A stretch of DNA of 8,656 nucleotides from Brachybacterium sp. GTDB taxonomy: Bacteria > Actinomycetota > Actinomycetes > Actinomycetales > Dermabacteraceae. The stretch spans positions 1 through 8,656 of the forward strand of contig DAHVRS010000547.1 in assembly GCA_027322375.1 (NCBI GenBank), in the 5' to 3' direction. Position 1 is the stretch's first letter; every line of letters starts with the position of its first letter. Below, piece after piece: positions 1 through 5,887 of this stretch. A model generated the notes under the pieces. It did not search any database, was not told the origin of the DNA, and was given only the letters and a program-made list of their open reading frames with translations. The translations under genes were made by a program, and so were the position numbers.

Positions 1-189
1 GTCGTAGGCCGTGAAGCTCAGGACCAGGGCGACGATGATCGGGATCCCGATCCAGAGCAGAGTATGAATGGTCGCCGGGGCGGCCAGGAGCATGCCCCAG
101 CGTGCCTCGGCGGCGCGGGGGCCGCTGCGCCGGCGGGTCACCGCCGGCGCCTGGGCCCCCGCGGTGCGGGGAGCAGTCGTCGTCGACAT
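1..189 (-). CDS. Sugar ABC transporter permease, MalF-type (CUT1), N-terminal 63 residues only
   Basis: This is the start of an inner-membrane permease subunit that would form the channel of a carbohydrate ABC importer; the rest lies beyond the left edge. The visible 63 codons begin at ATG (187-189, read on the minus strand). They give a hydrophilic, arginine-rich cytoplasmic tail with an RRR at about residues 19-21, then from about residue 33 a long hydrophobic stretch (GMLLAAPATIHTLLWIGIPI and onward to LSFTAYD). That layout is typical of the first transmembrane helix of MalF/UgpA-like permeases, although the conserved EAA loop is not in view. The gene starts 4 nt after the stop of the solute-binding protein at 194-1489, so the two are almost certainly co-transcribed and probably translationally coupled; no strong Shine-Dalgarno is seen. 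Identification rests on the first helix plus context. Confidence 0.82.
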   Translation of the reverse strand, partial: MSTTTAPRTAGAQAPAVTRRRSGPRAAEARWGMLLAAPATIHTLLWIGIPIIVALVLSFTAYD

Positions 190-193
190 CGAC

Positions 194-1489
194 TCAGAGC
201 CGCGAGATCGCGTCGGTGGCGAGCTTCTCCATGTCAGCGAGCGTCTTGTCGACGTCGGCCTGACGGGTCAGGCACGCCTCGATGATCGGCTGGAGGTTGC
301 CACGGATCTCCATCCATGCAGCGGAGCCGCCCTCAGCAGCGCCAGCCTTGTCGAGGTGCTCAAGTGCGAAGGCCGTGAGGAAGTTGTCCGTGATCTCGGG
401 GGTGTCCGGGATATCCGCCGTCGGCGGGACCTTGCCGGTGGCGGCGTTGCCGGCGGCGAGCATCTCGGGGGTCATCAGGTGCTTCACCAGGGCTGCGGCG
501 GCATCCGTGTTCTGCGAGCGCTGACCGACGGAGACCATCGTCCCGCCCTGGAACATCACCGGATCGTTGCCGTTTCCTCCAGGGAGGAGGAACATGCCGA
601 CGGCACCCTCCTCGGTGAGCTGCGGAGCCATGTCCTTCCATGATTCCCAGTCTGCGGTGCTCACCAGCTGCATCGCCGCGGTGCCCTGCATGAAGGGAGT
701 CGGCTGGCCTTCAGCGGCCTGGAGGTTGTAGTCGATCGCTCCCTCGTCCATTCGATCGAGGATCCACTGGGTCGCGAGCCGACCAGGCTCCTCCTGCATC
801 GCCGGGGCCAGGCCGTCCTCGGTGAACAGGGTTCCGCCGAACGCGTAGAGCATGTGGATCCAGCCCTGGCGAATGTTCTTGGTCAGCAGGTCGAACCCGA
901 CAACTCCGTCGCCGGTCAGCTCCTCGCTGATCTGGGCGAGCTCCTCCATGGTGGCAGGCGCTTCGGTGATGCCCTTGGCCTCGAACATGTCCTTGTTGTA
1001 GACCACGAAGCGCAGGTCCATGCCGATCGGCAGAGAGTAGTACTTGTCCTCGTAACGGCAGGACGTGAGCAGTGCTTCATCGAGACCCAGGCCGTCCACA
1101 TAGTCGGTGGGGAGCTCGGCGAAGATCTTCTTGTGCGCGAACGGAGGGGTCCACCCCACGCCCGTCATGATGACATCGGCGACGAGACCGCCAGCGATCG
1201 ACGTCGAGAGCTTCTCATTGAGCTTGTCCCACGCGACCTGGTCAACCTTGACCTTCAGTCCCTCATGCTGGTCGGTGAACTGCTTGATCATGTCGTCGAG
1301 GCCCTGGCGGGCGTCACCGGTGAAGTCCGGCGTGAGCAGAGTGATCTCGCCGGACAGTTCGGTTGCCTCAGCGGCGAGGTCAACGGGGCCGTCGGACGAG
1401 GAGCCTCCGCCGGAGGACCCGCACGCGGCGGCGGTGAGCCCCACCCCGGTGACACCGGCGGCGGAGAGAAGTGAGCGTCGAGAGAGCAT
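194..1489 (-). CDS. CUT1 carbohydrate ABC transporter substrate-binding lipoprotein (431 aa)
   Basis: This is an extracytoplasmic sugar-binding protein that delivers ligand to the permease encoded just downstream. The chosen ATG at 1487-1489 has a GAAGGA Shine-Dalgarno (1496-1501, minus strand) 6 nt before it and opens directly with a signal peptide. That peptide has a twin arginine (SRRSLL, residues 3-8), a hydrophobic core and a lipobox ending TAAAC with Cys23 as the lipidated residue, followed by a Gly/Ser-rich linker. The mature protein has the SBP_bac_1 layout: a strand after the linker (GEITLLTPDF), the hinge-side LPIGMDLRFVVYNKDMFEAKG segment, typical of sugar binders, the FMQGTAAMQLVS stretch, and a Lys/Ala-rich C-terminal helix. 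Length is normal for the family. The frame stays open 62 codons further upstream, but that extension has no family character. Hand-counted lines in the gene are 55-67% G+C, lower than most of the right half. Ligand is not determinable from sequence alone. Confidence 0.93.
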   Translation of the reverse strand: MLSRRSLLSAAGVTGVGLTAAACGSSGGGSSSDGPVDLAAEATELSGEITLLTPDFTGDARQGLDDMIKQFTDQHEGLKVKVDQVAWDKLNEKLSTSIAGGLVADVIMTGVGWTPPFAHKKIFAELPTDYVDGLGLDEALLTSCRYEDKYYSLPIGMDLRFVVYNKDMFEAKGITEAPATMEELAQISEELTGDGVVGFDLLTKNIRQGWIHMLYAFGGTLFTEDGLAPAMQEEPGRLATQWILDRMDEGAIDYNLQAAEGQPTPFMQGTAAMQLVSTADWESWKDMAPQLTEEGAVGMFLLPGGNGNDPVMFQGGTMVSVGQRSQNTDAAAALVKHLMTPEMLAAGNAATGKVPPTADIPDTPEITDNFLTAFALEHLDKAGAAEGGSAAWMEIRGNLQPIIEACLTRQADVDKTLADMEKLATDAISRL

Positions 1490-1522
1490 CGCTGGTCCTT
1501 CGAAGAGAGGGTCGGCTTCGGA

Positions 1523-1639
1523 TGCTGGGCTTCGCAGTGAGCTTTCGTCGGCCGTCGTTGGCCTCTGATGCCCAGCAGCGGTACGCGTCTGCTGCATCCC
1601 TTCGGATGAGTCGCAGCTCTCGCACCGTGTGCCTGAGAG
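1523..1639 (-). promoter_or_regulatory. Candidate structured 5' leader of the transporter operon
   Basis: Read on the minus strand, three successive potential stems precede the binding-protein start. The first is at 1617-1639: CTCTC pairs with GAGAG and a nearby GCAC/GTGC pairing is interrupted by a small bulge. The second is at 1595-1608: CATCC and GGATG around a 4-nt loop. The third is longer range: TGCTGGGC (1523-1530) pairs perfectly over 8 bp with GCCCAGCA (1570-1577), enclosing a smaller GGCC/GGCC stem at 1550-1563. Together with an operator near 1690, this suggests a 5' untranslated leader of roughly 180-200 nt. It matches no riboswitch class I can recall, and GC-rich sequence forms stems easily. 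Confidence 0.25.
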
Positions 1640-1683
1640 TGGTCCGGAGTTCTCAGAAACGGACAAAGTTGCCATGAGTTGCC

Positions 1684-1695
1684 GAGAGCGCTTTC
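1684..1695. promoter_or_regulatory. Putative LacI-family operator upstream of the sugar transporter operon
   Basis: The sequence GAGAGCGCTTTC is a near-perfect palindrome with a central CG; the two half sites match at 5 of 6 positions. LacI-family repressors typically bind such sites (compare the general GAAAGCGCTTTC form). It lies about 195 nt before the binding-protein start, and a second site with a TGCGCA centre lies about 35 nt further upstream (1722-1735). If real, the repressor is probably encoded outside this window, because the only regulator here carries a DeoR-type rather than a LacI-type DNA-binding domain. Short palindromes occur by chance in GC-rich DNA, so this remains a candidate. 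Confidence 0.4.
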
Positions 1696-1899
1696 CGGCG
1701 TGCCAAAACGGTTAACGCCAGACGTTTGCGCAGGTGACGGGGCCGTCGCTCCGAAGGTCGGTCGCGGAGAGAGGTTTGGCAACGCTGTGCCGTTATGGAA
1801 ATGGAACCCTACTCGTCAGTAGCTCTTCGTCGTCGGGCAGGAGCTGTTCACCACGAGGCGCTCCAGGGGCGAGAGGTGCTGCTGCGACATCGCAACGGC

Positions 1900-2982
1900 T
1901 TAGCTCGAACTGCGCACCACGAGCTGCGGCGAGATGCTGATATGGCGCGGCGGCGGAAGCTCCTCGGGGCCGTCGGCGCGGATGTGGTCGAAGACGGTCC
2001 GCACGGCGAGGCGGCCGATCTCCCTGCCCGGCGGGGAGACTGCGGTGAGCGGAACGATGCAGTGCTCGGCGAACTCGTCGTCGTAGGCGACGATCGCGAG
2101 GTCCTCAGGGATCCGGAGTCCCCGCTCCAGCGCCTTCTCGACCAGGCGCGCCGCGTAGTAGTCGGTGTGCACGAGCATCGCGCGCACCCCGCCCGCGAGG
2201 CTCGCCGTGAGCAGGGCATCCAGGGCGGGGTCGACAGGGTCGTCGGGGCCGCCGTCATCCTTGGGCAGGGAGCAGATCGGCAGGGCCTCGAGCCCCAGAT
2301 GCTCGCTGGCGCGCGCATAGCCGGCGCGGAGCGAGGACGCGGTGGGGGTGCGGTCCAAGAGTGCGAGACCGATCCGGTCATGGCCGCGGGAGTGGAGGTG
2401 CTAGAGCGCAGCGAGGGCGCCACGGACATGGTCGGTGCGCACCCAGTCATGCTCGGCGAGGCTCCCGGTGCGCTCGAGATCCCGTTCGACCAGCACCGTC
2501 GGAACCGGCACGGCGGAGAGCTCCTCGGCGAGGTCCTCCAGCGACCGGCCTCGCAGGGTTGGCGCGATGACCAGGCCCGAGATCCCGAGAACGAGCAGCT
2601 GGCGGATCTGCCGCCGCTCTGTCGCGGCGCGGTAGTCGGTGGAGGCCATCGCGAGACGGGCGTGGAGCGCGAGCGCCGCCTCATGCGCCCCGCGCGTCAC
2701 CTCCGGGAAGTGGGAGCCCGCCCCGGGCAGGAGCAGGCCGATCGGGGTGCGAGCTGGAGCCGGGCGGGTGGTCGCCTCGGCGGAGATCGCACCGCCGTGG
2801 ACGCGTGCGAGATGCCCGCCCTGCTCGAGGTGGATGATGTCGCGCCGGATCGTCACCTCGGAGACGCCGAGCTGGGCGGCGACCTCGGACGCGCGGATGC
2901 TGCCGCGCAGGGACAGCTCGCGCAGCAGGTGCTCATGACGTGCGCGCGGAAGGTGCGCGGAGAGGTGAGGCGGGGAGGGCAT
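1900..2982 (-). pseudogene. DeoR-HTH/LacI-effector hybrid transcriptional regulator, interrupted by an in-frame TAG
   Basis: This would be a sugar-responsive DNA-binding repressor. The ATG at 2980-2982 follows an AAGGA Shine-Dalgarno (2988-2992, minus strand) by 5 nt. Residues about 13-60 form a DeoR-type winged helix-turn-helix (recognition region LGVSEVTIRRDIIHLE, then the wing VHGGAI). From about residue 75 a LacI/periplasmic-binding-like effector domain begins (TPIGLLLPGAGSHFPEVTRG). Codon 194 is TAG (2401-2403), truncating the product at 193 aa. Immediately after, in the same frame, the domain resumes exactly where expected (HLHSRGHDRIGLALL, later RIPEDLAIVAYDD and PLTAVSPPGREIGRLAV) and ends at TAA (1900-1902), so the intact length would be 360 residues. 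No base is gained or lost; a single substitution from a codon such as CAG or GAG explains it. The short product keeps the DNA-binding domain but only the first half of the effector domain. A sequencing error is the main alternative. Confidence 0.88.
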
Positions 2983-3184
2983 CGCAGTCCTTGAGTTGCC
3001 GGGATCCTCGCGCCACCGTAGGCCGCAGCGACCGCTCCTGCACGGTGATGATCGAAAATGTCCGTTCTGCGCGAGACGGGTACGAAGCCGGACACGATGA
3101 CTGCGCCGGGTGACGAGGCGAGGACGCCTCCCGCGCCACCGCGGATGCACCGGCCCCGACACCGTCGTCACGAAGGAGACCACG
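2983..3184. promoter_or_regulatory. Divergent promoter region between the regulator and the lone binding protein
   Basis: These 202 nt separate two divergent starts, so both promoters and probably the regulator's own operator should lie here. The most AT-rich patch is 3046-3066 (ending AAAATGTCCGTT), a likely place for protein binding or promoter opening. GATCAT on the minus strand within this patch matches the -10 consensus at 4 of 6 positions, but no good -35 accompanies it. The octamer TGTCCGTT (3059-3066) recurs in the same orientation relative to the gene upstream of the other binding protein (1658-1665, minus strand). The right end carries the AAGGAG ribosome-binding site (3173-3178), 6 nt before the ATG at 3185. 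No precise promoter can be fixed by eye. Confidence 0.5.
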
Positions 3185-4504
3185 ATGCGCACCCTCCGAC
3201 TCCCGCGCCGGCACGCCCTCGCCCTCGGCGGCGCAACCGCCCTCGGCGCGGCACTCACCGCCTGCGGCCCGAACGCCTCCTCCAGCTCCAAGACCGGCTC
3301 TGACTCCGACGCCGACGGCGCTGCGCTGCGGATGACCTGGTGGGGAGGGGACAAGCGGGCCGCGATCACCCAGGAGGTGATCGACCTGTACGAGGGCGAG
3401 AACGACGGCGTGACGATCACCGCCGAGCCCGCCGACTTCTCCTCCTACTGGGACAAGCTCGCCACCCAGACCGCCGCCGGCGACGCCCCGGACATCATCC
3501 AGATGGAAGAGGCCTTCCTCGCCGAGTACGCGGAGCGCGGCGCGCTGCTGGACCTCTCGACCGCGGGACTGGACACCTCCGGCTTCACCGAGGGCCTCGC
3601 CGATGCGGGCACCGTGGGCGATGCCGGGAAGGTGGGCGTGCGCGGCGGCTCGAACGCCCCGATCATGCTCGTGAACGTCTCCCTGTTCGAGAAGGCCGGG
3701 ATCGACCTGCCGGATGACACCACCTGGACCTGGGACGACCAGCTCGAGATCGCGAAGGCGATCACCGACGCGACCGAGGACGGCACCTACGGCACCGGCC
3801 AGTTCTCGGTGAACCCCGTGGTGTTCCGCGCCTGGATGCGCCAGCACGGCAAGGCCCTGTGGACGGACGGCGCGCTCGGCTTCGACGTCGCCGACGCGAC
3901 CGGCTTCTTCGAGCACATCGGGGCGATGTTCGACTCCGGTGCCGGCCCCGACGCCTCTCTCACCCAGGAGGACTACGCCTCGAGCATCGAGCAGTCCCTC
4001 TTCGGCACCGGACGCCAGGGGATGACGGTCGCCTGGTCCAATCAGACCGTCGCCTTCACCGATGTGCTCTCCGACGAGCTGCGCCTGATGCGCCTGCCCG
4101 CCGCACCCGGCGACGGCGGGAACCACCAGATGTGGCTGAAGGCCGGGATGTTCTGGTCCGTCGCCTCGAGCAGCGCGAACCCTGAGGCCGCGGTCGCGTT
4201 CATCAACTACTTCTTGAACTCCTCCGAGGCTGCCGAGCATCTCGGCGTCGAGCGCGGTCTCCCGCCGAACACGGAGATCCGTGAGGAGGTCAAGGGCCGC
4301 CTGGAGGGGATCGAGCTCGAGACCCTCGAGTTCGTCGACGAGATCACGCCCGAGGTGGGTGCGGATCCCGAGCTCGCACCGCAGGGCGGCTCGCAGTTCG
4401 AGTCCCTCCTGAACCGCGTCGGGGAGTCGTTCATGTTCAGGCAGCTCGACGCCGCCGGCGCCGCGAAGCAGATGGTCGACGAGCTCACCGCCGCGATCGC
4501 CTGA
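3185..4504 (+). CDS. Lone CUT1 carbohydrate substrate-binding lipoprotein (439 aa), no permease alongside
   Basis: This is an extracytoplasmic sugar-binding component of an ABC importer. ATG 3185 is preferred over more upstream starts because AAGGAG lies 6 nt before it and a lipoprotein signal peptide follows at once: basic start with a twin arginine (LPRRHALAL, residues 6-14), hydrophobic core, and lipobox LTAC with Cys27, then a Ser-rich linker. The mature part begins with the classic ALRMTWWGGDKRAAITQEVI segment, followed by SSYWDKLATQTAAGDAPDII, a hallmark of CUT1 binding proteins, and WSNQTVAF and FWSVASSSANPEAAVAFINY further on. Length is normal. It is unusual in context: the next gene converges from the other strand behind a terminator, so it appears monocistronic and must use permeases and an ATPase encoded elsewhere, possibly the neighbouring system at the left edge. 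It is divergent from the broken regulator, which would be its natural controller. Confidence 0.93.
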   Translation: MRTLRLPRRHALALGGATALGAALTACGPNASSSSKTGSDSDADGAALRMTWWGGDKRAAITQEVIDLYEGENDGVTITAEPADFSSYWDKLATQTAAGDAPDIIQMEEAFLAEYAERGALLDLSTAGLDTSGFTEGLADAGTVGDAGKVGVRGGSNAPIMLVNVSLFEKAGIDLPDDTTWTWDDQLEIAKAITDATEDGTYGTGQFSVNPVVFRAWMRQHGKALWTDGALGFDVADATGFFEHIGAMFDSGAGPDASLTQEDYASSIEQSLFGTGRQGMTVAWSNQTVAFTDVLSDELRLMRLPAAPGDGGNHQMWLKAGMFWSVASSSANPEAAVAFINYFLNSSEAAEHLGVERGLPPNTEIREEVKGRLEGIELETLEFVDEITPEVGADPELAPQGGSQFESLLNRVGESFMFRQLDAAGAAKQMVDELTAAIA

Positions 4505-4510
4505 CTGCTG

Positions 4511-4543
4511 CTGTGCCCCCGCGACACTCTCGCGCGGGGACAG
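4511..4543. terminator. Hairpin terminator shared by two convergent genes
   Basis: Left arm 4511-4524 and right arm 4530-4543 pair through CTGT/ACAG at the base, CCCC/GGGG in the middle and GCGA/TCGC next to a 5-nt loop, with a small offset bulge on each arm. It sits in the 45-nt gap between the stop of the lone binding protein and the stop of the GH27 gene, where a two-way terminator is expected. There is no T-run on either side, as is common for hairpins in GC-rich actinobacteria. Confidence 0.7.
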
Positions 4544-4549
4544 CTCGGT

Positions 4550-5863
4550 TCAGGACACGCGCAGCAGCACCGCGCCGTGGGGCGGGATCCTCACATCCAA
4601 CGCGGTGGAGCCGGGGGCGACGCCGCGCGCTGCATCGGACTGCACGGTGACCTCGCGCGGGCGCACCAGCTCACCGCTCCACAGCTCGCGCACCTCCCCG
4701 TCCAGCCGGGCGGGAAGGCCCACGTTCTGGCTGTCCAGCGCCACCTCGAGCACGTCCGCGCCCACGTTGAACGCGGCGACGTAGCGCTCGCCGTCCTGCC
4801 CCTCCGCGGTCCACAGGATCAGCGGGTCCTCGCGGAACACCTCCCGGCTCGCGCGCGCCGTGGCGTGCAGGGCGAGCACGTCCGGGTTCTGCAGCAGCGC
4901 GATCGTGGCCGGGTCGGAGCTGGGCAGATCGCCGCCCACCATGAGCGGGGAGCGGGCGATCGCCCACAGCGTCATGAGCGTCGTCTGCTCATCCAGGGTC
5001 AGCAGCGAGTCGCGGGGCTCGCCCCGTTCGGCGCGGATCCCGATCCGGCCCAGCGGCAGCATGTCCCCGTCGGGCCAGCCGTCCGGACCGGCGTGCGGGG
5101 CCCAGCGGGCGAAGCGCGCGAAGTTCGCCTCCACGTCCTCCCACCGGTCCCACAGGTCATCGCAGATCCGCCACATCGTCGCGTGCTCGCGCAGATGGTT
5201 CAGACGCGTGAGGGACAGGTCCCGGCCCGGGGAGAGGCTCAGCTGCATCGGCCGGCCGCAGCGGTCGATCGCGCCGGCGAAGGCCTCGATCTCCGCGGCC
5301 TGGTACGGCCAGAGCATGTCGTCGACCTTGAGGAAATCCACGCCCCAGGAGGCGTACAGCGCGAGCACCGAGTCGTAGTACGCGCCCGCGCCCGGCACGC
5401 TGTGGTCGATGCCCACCATGTGCGGGTTCCACTCACAGCTGTTGGACGGCTCCGCGATGTCGGCGGCGTGCAGATCCGTGCCGAGCACGGGGGAGTTCTC
5501 CGCGACAGCACGCCGCGGGATCCCGCGCATCACGTGGATGCCGAGCCGCAGCCCGAGCGCATGGATCCGGGCCGCGAGCGGGGCGAAGCCCGCGCCGTCG
5601 GCCGCACTCGGGAACCGGGCCGGGTCCGGCAGCAGCCTGCCGTTCTCGTCCATGACCAGCGGGGCATCCTCGTTGTAGCCGTGGGAGCGGGCCGACGGGT
5701 CCGACCAGTCGATGTCGATCACGACCGTGTCCCAGCCGTACGGGGCCAGGTGCTCGGCGAGGAACTCGGCGTTGGCGAGCACCTCCGCCTCGGTGACGGT
5801 GGTGCCGAAGCTGTCCCAGGAGTTCCAGCCCATGGGAGGGCGCGGGGCGGCGGCAGGACTCAT
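4550..5863 (-). CDS. Glycoside hydrolase family 27 protein (alpha-galactosidase-like), cytoplasmic, 437 aa
   Basis: This is a retaining glycosidase of the GH27 fold, expected to release a terminal galactose-type or L-arabinopyranose-type sugar. There is no signal peptide, so it acts on imported oligosaccharides. The barrel starts with PMGWNSWDSFG (residues 10-20). The nucleophile by family pattern is Asp181 in DFLKVDDM, and the acid/base is Asp236 in WRICDDLWDRW. GPDGWPDGDML (259-269) and SPLMVGGDL (305-313) are further family signatures. A C-terminal beta-sandwich spans about 345-437. The family's adjacent Asp pair after the first strand (IDDCW type) here reads IDIDW (49-53), so the second Asp is lost and specificity may differ from classical alpha-galactosidase. 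The ATG at 5861-5863 follows a GGGAAG-type Shine-Dalgarno and lies 24 nt after the aldO stop; it is the last gene of the araA-aldO-GH27 operon. Family sure, substrate open. Confidence 0.92.
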   Translation of the reverse strand: MSPAAAPRPPMGWNSWDSFGTTVTEAEVLANAEFLAEHLAPYGWDTVVIDIDWSDPSARSHGYNEDAPLVMDENGRLLPDPARFPSAADGAGFAPLAARIHALGLRLGIHVMRGIPRRAVAENSPVLGTDLHAADIAEPSNSCEWNPHMVGIDHSVPGAGAYYDSVLALYASWGVDFLKVDDMLWPYQAAEIEAFAGAIDRCGRPMQLSLSPGRDLSLTRLNHLREHATMWRICDDLWDRWEDVEANFARFARWAPHAGPDGWPDGDMLPLGRIGIRAERGEPRDSLLTLDEQTTLMTLWAIARSPLMVGGDLPSSDPATIALLQNPDVLALHATARASREVFREDPLILWTAEGQDGERYVAAFNVGADVLEVALDSQNVGLPARLDGEVRELWSGELVRPREVTVQSDAARGVAPGSTALDVRIPPHGAVLLRVS

Positions 5864-5887
5864 CAGGTCACGCTTCCCTTTCTCAGC

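Larger units (their letters stand above)
1490..1899 (-). promoter_or_regulatory. Long upstream region of the binding-protein/permease operon
   Basis: About 410 nt lie between the regulator's stop and the binding-protein start, both on the minus strand. I find no convincing gene on either strand. Contents: a 16-nt imperfect palindrome (1881-1896) just after the regulator stop, which might be a weak terminator but has no T-run; a small CTACT/AGTAG inverted repeat at 1809-1822; a GGCA/TGCC near-palindrome at 1778-1791; a near-palindrome with a TGCGCA centre at 1722-1735; a GCGC-centred LacI-type site at 1684-1695; and potential stem-loops from 1523 to 1639. On the minus strand a TTGGCA-like -35 is present around 1700-1707, but no good -10 sits at the right spacing, so I do not mark a promoter precisely. 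Confidence 0.55.

Noticed and set aside
1523..1639. Known riboswitch (TPP or glycine type) in the leader
   Set aside because: A CTGAGA-like string and GAGAG strings are present, but the other conserved core elements of those classes are absent.
1490..1675. 62-codon N-terminal extension of the left binding protein
   Set aside because: The frame is open, but the extension has no signal or domain character and would bury the signal peptide; the ATG at 1487-1489 has a GAAGGA site at ideal spacing.
1881..1896. Palindrome GCTGCGACATCGCAAC after the regulator stop as an intrinsic terminator
   Set aside because: The stem is short (7 bp with one wobble), the loop is only 2 nt and no T-run follows; left as a note in the intergenic entry only.
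1900..2358. Separate small gene for the downstream half of the regulator
   Set aside because: It would start at TTG inside a LacI-type domain, lacks a ribosome-binding site that I can see, and is in frame with the upstream part; it is a fragment of one interrupted gene.
1795..2994. Plus-strand open frame of 399 codons covering the disrupted regulator
   Set aside because: It is tempting because the minus-strand frame is broken, but its product is low-complexity Arg/Gly/Glu sequence without a recognisable fold, while the minus strand shows clear DeoR and LacI domain sequence on both sides of the stop.
3110..3184. 25-codon upstream extension of the lone binding protein
   Set aside because: It would place charged sequence before the lipoprotein signal and ignores the AAGGAG located 6 nt before ATG 3185.
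2933..4240. Minus-strand open frame of 435 codons antisense to the lone binding protein
   Set aside because: It is composed of Gly/Val/His/Arg-rich sequence typical of antisense frames; the plus strand encodes a clear lipoprotein binding protein with its own ribosome-binding site.
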